From Agrypnia vestita (Eukaryota > Arthropoda > Insecta > Trichoptera > Phryganeidae): 64,000 nt of DNA. Shown in pieces: positions 10,727 to 22,005 of the stretch. Positions within the stretch are counted from its first letter, which is position 1. Each line of letters opens with the position of its first letter. The position numbers were made by a program, and so were the translations under genes. A model generated the notes under the pieces. The model did not search any database and was not told the origin of the DNA. It saw only the letters and a program-made list of their open reading frames with translations. Location: positions 42,984 through 106,983 of the forward strand of contig JADDOH010023055.1 in the NCBI GenBank assembly GCA_016648135.1. The letters run 5' to 3'.

Positions 10727-11247
10727 TGTGGCGGAACCGACCAGGGGCGACATCTGACGTCCACGGGCGCTGGCGCCAACCAACCCGAGCGGAAGAGAAG
10801 CGACGTCATTCCTAACCCGGCCGTTCGCTCGCGCGCTTCTTTGAACCTCGGGAGTGTTATTGTTGCAAATTTAGACTTAGCCGTGCGTCCCGATATTCAA
10901 CTAACGTAATTTATTCCGTCCCGATATTCAACTTCGGTAATTTAGCCCCGCGTAAAGTAGAGTCGAATACTAACACCGCTTACGAAAATAACTTTGTACC
11001 TTTATTGAATAAAACTTATTGTCAGCCTTTTCATTCACGTAAGTGTCTCATTACATTCACCGAAGTGTTTACCCGCATTGACCCGGCAGTTACGAGTAAG
11101 GCCGATACCAAGACTGTAAGTACGTATGAAATATACACGCAGAAACCGCTACACCCAGTAAATACCGCAGTATCGAAATATAGGCTTATGGGTGTGAGAT
11201 ACGACCGCTCGCGTGGTTGTGGGGTTCATCTCCCGCTCAGCTCCACA
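10727..11247 (+). repeat. LTR-like fragment, possible solo LTR
   Basis: The stretch is GC-richer than its surroundings, begins tgtggcggaaccgac and ends agctccaca, giving TGTGG...CCACA inverted ends. An AATAAA lies near 11005. It encodes no convincing protein; the 90-residue frame at 11005 is unremarkable. No matching 4-6-bp target-site duplication is visible (ggtag against agaat), so either the ends are slightly wrong or the flank was altered. Confidence 0.4.
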
Positions 11248-11434
11248 AGAATACTTTCCTATATTAGAATAAAATAAGTAAATCAGAATAAAAAATAAAT
11301 TTAATATGATAAAATAGTTTTATAATAAATATAATATTATATTTTTATATATTATATATACACACATATGCACCAGTGAATTAATAATTCAAAGAGAAAC
11401 ATATAACTATCAAATATTGACGACTTATTAAGAG

Positions 11435-11507
11435 GCTGGGATAGTGAAATTGGTATCACGTTGTCCTTGTAAGACAGAGGTCCGTGGTTCGAATCCAGGT
11501 TCTAGCA
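11435..11507 (+). tRNA. tRNA-Thr(UGU)-like gene
   Basis: A full cloverleaf can be drawn over 73 nt. The acceptor stem GCTGGGA pairs with TTCTAGC with G-U pairs, the D stem is GTGA/TCAC, the anticodon stem TTGTC/GACAG has the seven-base loop CTTGTAA (anticodon TGT at 11468-11470), and the T arm is CGTGG-TTCGAAT-CCAGG with one G-G mismatch. The B box GGTTCGAATCC is perfect and the A box acceptable; a TTTTT run follows within 20 bases, fitting Pol III termination. There is no encoded CCA, as usual for eukaryotes. The sequence does not look like a standard insect tRNA-Thr, so a tRNA-derived pseudogene or SINE head is possible. Confidence 0.55.
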
Positions 11508-11623
11508 TTTAATTTTTCAATTTTATTATTTGATATTTGTGTGTTTCTCTTAATTTCATTTATTTATTTCTTAATAAATATTACAGGACTCGCTTCCATA
11601 AATAAATGAGAAATATAAATAAC

Positions 11624-11671
11624 ATATATATATATATATATATCTATATATATATATATATATATATATAG

Positions 11672-11707
<36 letters not shown>

Positions 11708-11712
11708 ATAAA
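11624..11712. repeat. TA dinucleotide microsatellite
   Basis: Long alternating (TA)n with a few interruptions; no flanking repeats. Confidence 0.9.
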
Positions 11713-11869
11713 TATATACACTGGAAGATTACACACGTCGCGAAGTACAGTACGAATACCGTAATACACCACTATGCAACACAGTACAGTATGATATATA
11801 AAATGTTATAAATACGATATGTGGGAAAAGGTGGCAGGGTTAGAGAGTGATTTAGAAATGAGATAAAAT

Positions 11870-12245
11870 TTATAGTGGACGGGGAGAAGTGGGATGTAAT
11901 ATATAGTATGAGATAAAATAATTGTATAGATATATTAAAACACTAAAAAAGTCACTATAAAAGTCTTGAGGATACCAGTGTCTGGGTGCTTTCTGGGCAT
12001 TCACGGGCGCGCGGCACTTCCGCACAAGGGTGCGGGCAAGTCGGCGGGGTGGATCGGAGAGATGGAAAAATCGCGGTGAATTGGCACTTATTTGCGCAGT
12101 GCCGTCCTCTTTACTGGCCACTAGCGCGGGACGCAGGGGGACAGGCGGCGGTAGGAACACCAGCACTGCGACCATCCTACCCGGGGGGATGCCGTCCGGG
12201 CTCATATGATTTGGCGGTCCGATGATTATATTCTCCGGCCGCGCG
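11870..12245 (-). other. GC-rich island with unassigned open frame
   Basis: A 111-codon minus-strand frame (Pro/Arg-rich, no recognised domain) overlaps a GC-rich block in an otherwise AT-rich intron. The composition suggests a mobile-element fragment, but neither ends nor a family are visible. I do not assign a protein. Confidence 0.2.
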
Positions 12246-13699
12246 CTTGGTCGTGATTTTATTTTAAAAATTTGGCTGATTTTATTTGATACGATTGGTG
12301 ATTTTACTCATTCTTTTCTCCCGTATCAATATATATTGCAACGTAATAACTTTCTCTGAAAGATTATCTGTTCACCGACTCGCTCAGCAGAATCACATGA
12401 ACCCCAGGTGGATTCTTTACTCCCTTATTCGCTGTACCATGTCTTTCTAGTTAAATTTAATAATTCTCCTCAGGTGGGAAAGATTGATTATAGAAAAGAA
12501 ATTTCAGTTAACAATTTAGTATATTACATGAAAGAGGGCAAGGTTTACATAATCAAATTCTTCAGATATTATCAAATTCATATAAAACGACAAGAAAGAA
12601 TTCACTGCATATTTGAGTAATTATAATTTAATGAGAAAATGTAATAAAAGATTACCTAAAAAGCAATTGATTAATTTGAATCACAAGAATATTGATGATT
12701 TCTGTATTTGCTGTTCAAGAAATAAACTGGTGAAACGTCAACACGACAAAATTTACTTTAATATGACATTTAATTAAAGTTGACATTACCCTATTTGGTA
12801 CTATCATAGGTATAATTTACATGTGCAACTAAAAAAGAGTAACAATCATTATTCCCATATTGGGTTAATATTTGGGTTAGTATTTAATAAGTAAAAAATA
12901 TTATACGTGAATTATTCTGAAATCTCTAGCACACTTCAAATTGACAGGTCAAAATATAGGTTATTTGAGGTTAACTAGAATGCCATTATCGCGCTCCTAG
13001 ACATTTCAGAATATCAATTTATATTAACCATAGAATTAAAGTGGACAAGATTGAATGATGGAATACTAAGGCACATTTTCGTAGGCAATCACATTATTAC
13101 ACAAAGTTTAGAGTCTGTGCGTTGCTCCGAAGAAGTGTCACTATCAGATTCAGATGTCAAATTGATAAATTAGAATAACCGCGCCCTACATGGGTAGCGT
13201 GTAAGTTTGCACCTGTCGTCAGCGCAAATAAATGTGAACAATCATCATTACATGGAGCCTACGTAAAAGAGTCCTGTAAAAATAACAAATTAATATTATA
13301 TCTTACTCGCAAGTTGGAATCAAAGTCAGATGAAAATGTTGTAAAGCCTTACCGGCTTGTCCAATTAGCAGCGGACACAAACCAGACTCGTAAATGCTTA
13401 CATTGTGACACAATAATGTACAATTTCTTCTGCTCCAAGGCAGCTGTCAAATTTATAACCTTTGTTGGCGCTAAGCGCCGCCATAGATGACGGCTACAAT
13501 CTGCATCCGGACTGTGACGTGGTCCGACAGGCTAGCGATTGTTCTACCTAATTGTTCTAAGTATCTACCTCGCAATTTCAAGTATTTGCATGGGGCATTT
13601 CACACGTTTTACAACGTAACAATATACATATAGAAGAATCACCACTCCTATATAATTATTGTCAAAAATATTAATAATCAAAGTAATAAACTAAAATTT
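12246..13699. other. Intronic AT-rich region, partly shared with unit 2
   Basis: 12360-12480 aligns with about 36005-36125 (shared 'gctcag', 'cgtttaccat/gctgtaccat', tctttctag and ggtgggaa landmarks). No gene or RNA detected. It lies between exon B and the finger exon. Confidence 0.35.
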
Positions 13700-13915
13700 A
13701 TTGACTGTCCCTCCTTTTATATTGGAAAAACGAATCGAAATTTTGATATAAGGATTGAAGAACATATAAGATTATTGAGAATAAACATAGTTTTGATAAA
13801 AATACAGGAATCAATATTCTTCACATTGATAGTAAAAGTAGACGTTTAAGTAATTAAGAAGCACTAGAAATTATGAAATCTATTAATAATAATGAATGTA
13901 TCATATATAAACTAT
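13700..13915 (+). pseudogene. Penelope-like element GIY-YIG endonuclease relic (unit 1)
   Basis: A broken frame reads DCPSFYIGKTNRNF...RIEEH followed by weakly matching downstream sequence with KSRRL and a second degraded block. This is the F-Y-I-G-K-T...R...EH core of the GIY-YIG endonuclease domain at the C-terminus of Penelope-like reverse transcriptases. A diverged copy lies at the same distance from the finger exon in unit 2 (about 37080-37260), so the insertion predates the duplication. Confidence 0.55.
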
Positions 13916-14088
13916 TGGTTTTAAATGATAATGCTTCATTTGTTTTATTGTTTATTTATTTTCTTTCATTATTTAATTAAAAAATTAATTAATTAATTAA
14001 GATGGTGTCATTTATTGTCAGTTTTATTTATTGTTATTATTATTGTATTATTATTTATTGTATTATAAAATTGATTTGATTGTTCCAG

Positions 14089-15872
14089 GTTACCTCTATA
14101 AAACTCAAAACTTAAGGATTCATTCAGTCTGCAGTACTAAAGATTCCCAGAGACCGACCAGAGACAGTGGGGAAGTCTTGTCTTGCTTACAAGGCGATTA
14201 CACCTTTTTGGAGAAATCAGTGATCAAGACGCACCTGCACACACACCCTGGAGGGAAACCTTTATTTTGCTCCCAATGTAATTATACATGTTCTTTACTG
14301 CAAACCTTAAAGAACCATTCCCGTACACACATTGAAAAGAAACCATTTTCCTGTTCTCAATGTGATTATGCCTTTTCCAAAAAAAAAAGTTTAAAAAGCC
14401 ACATGCTTACACATTCAAAAGAAAAGCCATTTTCTTGTCTTAAATGTGATTATGCCTGTTCCAAAAAAAGTCATTTAAAAAGACACATGCTTACACATTC
14501 TGGAAAGAAACCATTTTCCTGTCCTCAATGTGATTTTGCCAGTTCCCTTAAAGAATGTTTAAAAAGTCATATGCTTACACATTCTGGAGAAAAACCATTT
14601 TTTTGTGCTCAATGTGATTATGCCTGTTCCAAAAAAACTTATTTAAAAAGCCACATGCTAACACATTCTGGAGAGAAACCATTTTTTTGTGCTCAATGTG
14701 ATTATGCCTGTTCCAAAAAAACTTATTTAAAAAGCCACATTCTTACACATTCTGCAGAAAAACCATTTTCCTGTTATCAATGTGATTATGCCTGTTCCCA
14801 AAAAAATGATTTAAAAAACCACTTGCGTACACATTCTGGAGAAAAACCATTTTCTTGTGCTCAATGTGATTATATCTGTTCCAAAAAATCAAGTTTAAAA
14901 CGCCACATGCGTACACATTCTGGAGAAAAACCGTTTTCCTGTTCTCAATGTGAATATGCCGGTTCAAATAAAAATAATTTAAAAAGACACATGCTTATAC
15001 ACTCTGAAGAAAAACCATTTTCTTGTTCTCAATGTGACTATGCCTGTACCAATAAAGATTATTTAAAAAGCCACATGCTTACACATTCTGGAGTGAAACC
15101 ATTTTCTTGTTATCAATGTGATTATGCCTGTTACCAAAAAAATGATTTAAAATACCACATGCTTACACATTCTGGAGAAAAACCATTTTCTTGTGCTCAA
15201 TGTGATTATTTCTGTTCCAAAAAATGTAGTTTAAAACGCCACATGCGTACACATTCTGGAGAAAAACCGTTTACCTGTTCTGAATGTGAATATGGGTATT
15301 CGAATAAAAATACTTTAAAAAGACACATACTTACACACTCTGGAGAAAAACCATTTTCTTGTTCTCAATGTGATTATGCCTGTGCCCAAAAACATTCTTT
15401 AAAAAGCCACATGCTTACACATTCAGGAGAGAAACCATTTTCTTGTGTTCAATGTCATTATTCCTGTTCCCTAAAACATAATTTAAAAAGCCACATGCTT
15501 ATACATTCAGGAGAGAAACCATTTTCTTGTGCTCAATGTGATTATGTCTGTTCCCAAAAATCTAGTTTAAAACGCCACTTGGGTACACATTCTGAAGAAA
15601 AGCCGTTTACCTGTTCTCAATGTGAATATGCCTTTTCAAGTAAAAATGTTTTAAAAAGACACATGCTTACACATTCTGGAGAGAAACCGTTTGTTTGTTC
15701 TCAATGTGATTATGCCTGTTCCCAAAAATATAATTTAAAAAGCCACATGCTTAAACATTCTGGAAAGAAACCATTTTCTTGTCTTCGATGTGATTATACC
15801 TCTTCCCAAAAGACACGTTTAAAATGCCACATGCTTAAACATTCCGGAGAGAAACCATTTTCTTGCTCTTAA
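14089..15872 (+). CDS. C2H2 zinc-finger exon of unit 1 (19 complete fingers)
   Basis: The splice acceptor is a pyrimidine-rich tract ending TTCCAG at 14088; the exon opens GT-TAC, completing the phase-1 codon of exon A or B. About 75 linker residues contain one degenerate finger (second Cys replaced by Gly). Then follow 19 intact C2H2 fingers of the form [21 protein letters not shown] joined by HSGEKPF linkers, and a twentieth that stops at TAA (15870-15872) after its first Cys. That TAA sits where every other finger has a CAA (Gln) codon, so it is probably a nonsense mutation; finger sequence continues beyond it. Predicted role: a nuclear sequence-specific DNA-binding protein. The array is organised as a four-finger (336-bp) higher-order repeat. 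No KRAB, BTB or ZAD domain is visible. Confidence 0.82.
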
Positions 15873-15924
15873 TGTGATTATGTCTGTTCCCATAAATATA
15901 TTTTAAAATACCATATGCGTACAC

Positions 15925-18755
15925 TAGGGTGTCCCAAAAAAATTAAAGTGATATTTTTTTAATGCATACCCTCTTATTTTGTTTGAATGGTCTCAAAACA
16001 TTTAAAAATAAAATTTTGCATACTTAGGATCACGATAACCCGTGCCGACTTGCAGCGAAACGTGTCTGTGCTTGCACGGTACGGCGCGACGGAAATCTCG
16101 CATTGCTTGCGTCTTATTACTTGGTTATTTTATTAGTAAACGCATTACTTTTGAGTAGTCAACATGTCATTGGAGTAACGAAGTTCTCAAAAGGAGAAAT
16201 TTTTAATAGGAAACGTAAAACATCAAATCACCGGTTCGAAACTTCCCTCTAATGGACAAGTACTGGGAGTTTTGATCTATAATATTCGTGAAGTGAATTT
16301 AAGTGTCAATGGAAGTGTAAATCTTACTATTCGTGAGTGTATTATTAACTGGGAAAAGGCACGTATACTGACTAAATCATTACCTAACTGTGTTAAGAAA
16401 CTAGTTTCATTATACCAAGTTTGGAGAGATTTGCAAAAAAATGCGGAAAAAACACAAGAAGTGTTTGAACAACGTCGACAAGAGTTTCTTTCCAACTTAG
16501 ACAATTTGTTTGACATTGCTCATGCCGATGCGCTTCAGATATTTAAAATAAATGAAGATAGGATCTTCTTGGAGCGCCAAAGAGAACCAGGTCGGCCTGG
16601 TCACTTAGCCGGAGTGGACAAAAAACTTACAGAAAGGAAGAAAAGACGGGCCTTAGAAACATTGAGGAGGAAAAGCGACGTGCTAAATATTTTTCATCAT
16701 TAGCTCCATCGCCATCTCATCTTATAAACCACCACAAGAAAACTCATCTTCTGATTCTGAAATAATAGATTTACAAAAAAATAGACCCAGCCTAAGTGGT
16801 GCTTCCTCTCAGCCCGATAAAACTTGTACGCAGAAAAATTTCATAACTCTGAAGTTGGTTGCCGCATTAGATAGATGTCAGTTAAGTGTGAGAGATTCTG
16901 TATTTATAATTGAAGCTACTATTGAGGCACTAGGGCATAACACGAATGACTTTTCTATAAGCAAGTCCTCAATCCATAGAATTCATACAGAAATGCGAAG
17001 AGAGCGGGCTGAAGCTATAAAAGTTAATTTTCAAAATAATATCCCGGATACGGTAACTGTCCACTGGAATGGCAAACTATTGCCGGCTCTAGATTCACGT
17101 AAATCTAAAGAAGAACGCCTCCCGATAGTTATTTCATATGATGAACTTAAAGCTGTGCCAAAATTGGACAGCTCATCAGGAAGCGAACAGGCACAGGCAG
17201 TTTGGAATGCCATTATCAACTGGAATCTTGAAGACAGAGTGCAGATTCTCTGTTATGATACTACTGCTTCAAATACAGGCCGTATTAATGGTGCATGTGT
17301 GCTTCTCGAACAATAAACGGATAGAAAAATGCTTATTTTTGCTTGCCGTCATCACGTCTACGAACTAGTATTAAAAAGCGTGTTTGAAGCGAAAATCAGC
17401 CAAGTAACTACAAGCCCAGACATTCCGTTGTTTAAAAAGTTCCGAGAAAACTGGAAAAAAGTCGATGCCGAAAAAACACAAATCTGTACAGAAAAGCTAT
17501 CTTGTTTAAATGTTTCAGAAATTGATAAACTGCTAGAATTCTACCGATTTGAATTGACTAAAGAAATAGCTAGAGATGACTATCGTGAATTAATTGAGCT
17601 TTCAATAATATTTCTTGGTGGAGATACAGAGAAGAAATTTAAGATTCGGCCTCCAGTTGCTATGCAGCAAGCTCGGTGGATGGCGAGAGCCATTTATTCG
17701 TTAAAAATATCATTACTAAGCTCTCAATTCAGAATTTTAAATAAGGATAAGGCAGCTCTGTTGGATGTCTGTCTGTTTATCGTGACATCGTGCGTCAAAT
17801 TCTGGCTCCAATGCATATTAGTAGTAAAAGCACCTTATCAGGACTTATGCTTTTTGAAATCCATGAAAGCTTACGAAACAATAGATAAAAGCATTTCCAA
17901 AGCAACTTTACAGAAGTTTTGCCAGCATTCATGGTATTTGACAGATGAAGTATCTGTTTTGTCTTTATTTGACGATGATGTCGATCAAGAAACTAAAGTA
18001 AAAATGGTTGCCAACTTAGCTAAAGAAAACCCATCAGCCCACGATAAACGTTACATTGCATCCAAAGAAGAACTTTGTGGCCCACTTTTTGGTATGTCTT
18101 ATATGTAAATTATGCTTGGATTTTCTTCTATAGTTTACCATACGATTGATAACCGTTCCTTCTGATTTAATTTCAGAGAAAAACATCGATGACTTCGTCT
18201 CTGTCGAAAGCAAGTTCCTATTTAATCGACTCAAAATTGATGACAGATTTCTGAAGAAGAGCCCTTCTTTATGGTGAAATAATGATTCGTTCCAACAAGC
18301 TCAAAGGAAGCTATTTACACTGAGAGCAGTTAATGATACGGCAGAAAGAGCGGTTAAATTAATGCAAGACTTTCATGGTTTAAGCACTGTTGAAGAGGAG
18401 CAAAAGCAATTTTTATTACGTTACGTACAAGAACACAGAAACTTATATCCTGATTGTAAAAAGCAAACTTTGAAAAGGAAATTTAATGATTAATGTGTTT
18501 TATACTATAAATAAATAATAAATATTATAAATGTGTTTTATTTACTGAATATAAATAATGAACTCTACAATGTTCCAATACCTCCATACTAACTTTTCAA
18601 CTTAAACTTTGACGTCAAGTCGGCACGGGTTATCGTTATCCGATCTCAATAATATTTAATATTTAAGTTTTTGGAGTCAAATGAAAAAAAAATAGAGGGT
18701 ATGCGTTTTGAAATTCGAAAAAAAAAATTTCCCCCTTATAGCCTGGGACACCCTA
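15925..18755 (+). mobile_element. 2.8-kb DNA transposon with 8-bp target-site duplication, inside the finger array
   Basis: The element starts TAGGGTGTCCCA and ends TGGGACACCCTA, a perfect 12-bp terminal inverted repeat, and is bracketed by the 8-mer gcgtacac at 15917-15924 and 18756-18763. Removing the element and one 8-mer restores continuous finger DNA. Subterminal regions share cataccctct in inverted orientation. An 8-bp duplication is typical of the hAT and P-like superfamilies; the encoded protein (next entry) has a D...N...C-x2-H layout compatible with them. Insertion is absent from unit 2. Confidence 0.85.
16272..18493 (+). pseudogene. Broken transposase-like gene of the 2.8-kb transposon
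   Basis: Pieces in order: 16272-16703 (Lys/Arg-rich N-terminal region); 16855-17316, which contains CYDTTASNTG and GACVLLEQ; 17329-18091, which opens with FACRHH; then an apparent intron (donor GGTATGT at 18091/18092, acceptor TTTCAG at 18176) and a C-terminal exon 18177-18493. The Asp-x-n-Asn and CRHH motifs have the layout of hAT-type catalytic cores. Lesions are a frame change between 16703 and 16855, an in-frame TAA at 17314 and an in-frame TGA at 18275. I recall the protein as a widespread, usually unnamed arthropod/cnidarian family; superfamily placement is inference. Confidence 0.65.
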
Positions 18756-18967
18756 GCGTACACATTCTGGAGAAAAACCATTTTCTTGTTCTCAATGTGA
18801 TTATGCCTGTTCTCTTAAATATATTTTAAAATATCATATGCGTACACATTCTGGAGAAAAAACATTTTCTTGTTCTCAGTTTATTAAAGTCACGTCCTAC
18901 ATACTCGGGATATCAACCTTTCTCGTGCTCTCAGTGTAATTACACTTGCTCCCAGATAACACACTTA

Positions 18968-19095
18968 GGCCCGGTTTTTTCTAGTTCGATCAAAGTATAG
19001 ATTTTTACGAAAACGGATCGGCTGATTGGTGGAGAACGTAAAAATCTATGCTTTAAAAGAATGCTTACTTTAATCCAACCTGAAACAACCGGCCC
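18968..19095. mobile_element. 128-bp MITE with TTA duplication, inside a zinc finger
   Basis: The ends ggcccggtt... and ...aaacaaccggccc are inverted repeats and both flanks read TTA (18965-18967, 19096-19098), as in Tourist/PIF-Harbinger MITEs. The TTA is a Leu codon of a finger (TH-L|KRHL), so the insertion is precisely mapped. A second copy lies at 44214-44358. Confidence 0.75.
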
Positions 19096-19125
19096 TTAAA
19101 GAGACATCTATTCTATTCTGACTAT

Positions 19126-19345
19126 TCTGGAGTGAGAATTACGAATGAGGAGATTCTGAAGGGAGTGCGAGAAAAATAAAAGCGGCCTATAGTGCATTTG
19201 AGAACACAGTCCAAGAGCCTGCTCGGACACCCCATCCCAATTATTATTATTTCGTTGTCTGTCCATCCGTCCGTCGTAACTTTGTGTAACGTTCGTAACT
19301 ACTTTATTGTAGAAAAACTTTTTTTGTAATGTACTTACGAGTATG
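19126..19345 (+). repeat. LINE-like fragment shared by both units (unit 1 copy)
   Basis: Aligns with 40990-41258; unit 1 lacks a 23-bp segment present there. One frame reads RITNEEILKGVREK, resembling the 'R-x-S-N-E-E-V-L-x-R-V' segment near the C-terminus of several LINE polymerases. It marks the right side of the finger gene in both units. Confidence 0.5.
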
Positions 19346-19349
19346 TACG

Positions 19350-22005
19350 TTAAAAATTAAAACATTTAGTTTCTCTAATAAAGATTTCTGGGAAAATTCC
19401 AAAAAAACGGAACTCGACAAACTCAACGATTTATAAAAAAACAGTTCAATTATACAATAAATATATGTAAAAAAAAAAATTAAAATACATTTTTTTATCG
19501 AACCTGTTCATGTTTGTGACATTCGTCAGTTTGTATTATTTTAAATGTGAAATTTATGTCTTACGGTTAATAGCATTTGAATAGCAATATTATAAATGAG
19601 TAACAATATTGTTGAAGCAGGAGGACGTCCTTTTCTTTTTCCTCCTTTCCTTTATATTTCTTTCCATTTTCTTTTAATTGATATGTATGTATTATAACAA
19701 TAGCAAGTTATAATGAGCACAACTAGTAAAGTTCATACAAGATCCAAGCCCTCGGAAACTCCTGCACCTGTGCTAGAGAAGATCACTTTGACAAATTCAT
19801 AAAATGCGTGGGTTGAAAAATTGACGAATTTAAACAACAACAAATTTGTAGAATAAAGTGACTGAAATGAAATTAAGCATTGAATTCATAAGTAAACAGT
19901 ACGACGAAATTTAAAGTTGGTGGTATCCTTTAGATAAAACTAAAAAAATTTAAGAAATCTTGGACTTCAACTAACTGAACTGGACAGACCAATATCAGTT
20001 ACAACTGTGTTGAATTCGCCGGAGTTAAAGATTTATGAATGACCCTCCATCTAGAAACCATCCATAGAGTTATAAATGAGATGCGCATCGAAGTGGAACC
20101 ACAGAAACAAAAAGAAGCATTCGCTATCAAGACAGAAGAATGATGCACTTACAGGTTCAATTCCAAGACGAAGAATATCAACAATTAGTTTTGAATAACC
20201 GAAATAATGCAAGAGAGAATAATTAATTTATTGGTGAAATAATCTCAGCAAATTATAAATTACTTCTCTGGAAAACTAAATAACGTAAATATATTTTTAC
20301 TTGGTTCGAAAATAACAGAATACCAACTAAAAAAACTCAGACTAATCTTCTAAACTTATTGTGATCAAGCATGTGGACGACATAAACTTACTAGTTTAAA
20401 TACATCGTTTCAATTTAATTCATTCATTACCAATATGGATAATTTGATTGATTGAATTAAATTTTTTTTTTTATTTAAAATATAATAGAAAGGTTTAAGG
20501 ATAACATTTTTACATGATTTAATATAGGAATATAATGATAATATAATTTAGATACAAAGTCATTTTTTTATAGTTGGCCGAGTTTTAGCATTTTTGTCAC
20601 ATCTGTTTTGAATTTGTCAATGGTCAGTTGTTTGGTCTGTTGTGGCAGGTCGTTGTATAGTTTTAATCCGTTGCAAATTAGTCGGGATTGTCCTGTTTTT
20701 GTATTGGCGTGTGTTACGACGATATAAATATCAATATTGATGACCCAACATTCTGTTATCGGTTTTTTAAATATATATTTACTGCATGAGTATAAGAATC
20801 GTAAGAAAAAAAATTATACTACCCTAGCTATTCTCGACTCCTTACAACATAGATTCAATATCCTTATCTTTGAAGAGGCGTGGCTTAAAGATGCAGCTAC
20901 TGTCCCAAGTATTACGGGATATTCATCTCGCTATTCCACCAAAAACTGTTGGCGAATTGATTAAGTTGTTGTATATATTCGAAATGATGTAGCGTCTGTC
21001 GAAGAAATTGTTACTCCACATGCAAATTATCTGAAATAACAACTATCCGACACACTCTGTTTACTAGCTATATACAGATCGCCTTCTCAATCGCACATTG
21101 ATGTGTTCCTTTGCCAACTAAATGAAATACTCCGTTCTGTATGAACACACAACGAGTTATATTATGTGGTGATATAAATGTCAATAATCTGGATACTGTT
21201 AATTGGAATACTAAACAATATATTTCACTCATGACGTATCATGTTTTAAGACAATCACTACTAGAGTATCTGAAAATACTGAAAGCTGTATTTACCATAT
21301 TATGCTCAAATCTAAACTGGATCTTCAGGGTTCTGTTTTTAGGACTATCATTACAGACCATTTTACCTCATGACGCCACTGCTCCCGGGTTAAATAACGG
21401 CACAAAATTAATCTTAAAAATTATGTTTAAAAAAGTTTTTTATACTCTTCACAACTTTTATGCAGTGAACATTAAATCATGACTGTCAGACAGCTCGTCA
21501 TTACTCAGACTACTGTTTTCCCGAAAACATTAAGAGTGCGAATATATTGTCACTTTTAAAAAAATATTAAGGGTGTTTGTTATGCTGAATGATAGAAGTG
21601 ATATCCAATTATTTTTGGTACCCATTTTATCACAGTAAGTGTGGACACCCAACTATTACAATTTCTTGCTGACACAGAATTATTCGTGAAGACATTATTG
21701 TCACCTACTTGTATTTTTTTCATTATTTAATGTACGTGAACATACATAAAAAATTTTTACATATAATCATTATAATTTTGCTATAGCTTTGGTATTCAAT
21801 AATATCTGCTGTCCATATTTTATTTTGAATTGAATTGTGAATTGATTAATTTTATAGTTATGTAGTTTTTTGTTTTATTTTTATAATATTTTGTTCTCAT
21901 TACATTGTACGCTGTTCATCTCGGCACAGGTTGTTCCTAGTGAGGTGAGCGGCTCCTTTTCCTACTGACGTGTATCAAGATGAAGATAAATAAATAAAAT
22001 AAAAT
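19350..22005 (+). mobile_element. Decayed CR1/Jockey-like LINE (ORF1 and endonuclease relics, 3' tail)
   Basis: In order: 19760-20230, a frame-shifted coiled-coil/ORF1-like relic; 20737-21480, an apurinic-endonuclease-like relic with LAIYRSPSQSHIDVF and VILCGDINVN (the GD-I/F-N motif) and TIITDHF; no reverse transcriptase; then 21710-22005, a 3' region with a hairpin-forming ctcatctcgg...gtgagatgagc-like pair and a terminal ataaataaataa repeat. The 3' part also exists in unit 2 (41265-41570) whereas the body is only here, so unit 2 has probably lost the body. Confidence 0.6.
20737..21480 (+). pseudogene. LINE endonuclease domain relic
   Basis: Two main open stretches (20737-20964 and 21141-21482) separated by stops and frame changes. 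Recognisable are an IEEAWLK-like start (EEAWLKD), RNDV, AIYRSPSQSH, GDINVN and TDHF, in the order expected for exonuclease-endonuclease-phosphatase domains of CR1/L2-type LINEs. Not functional. Confidence 0.6.

Larger units (their letters stand above)
15873..19130 (+). pseudogene. Disrupted downstream part of the unit 1 finger array
   Basis: After the TAA the same frame continues with finger 20 up to 15924, resumes at 18764 with another finger (CSQCDYACS...), then a further linker and a decayed finger (CSQCNYTCS) interrupted by a MITE at 18968, and ends near 19130 with a remnant of ...RH. Two insertions and a frame break near 18880 separate the pieces. It shows that the ancestral array was at least three fingers longer than the present open frame. 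Confidence 0.7.

Noticed and set aside
14743..14967. Minus-strand 74-codon frame with repeats
   Set aside because: It is the antisense shadow of the zinc-finger tandem repeat; repeats in the frame follow the 84-bp finger period.
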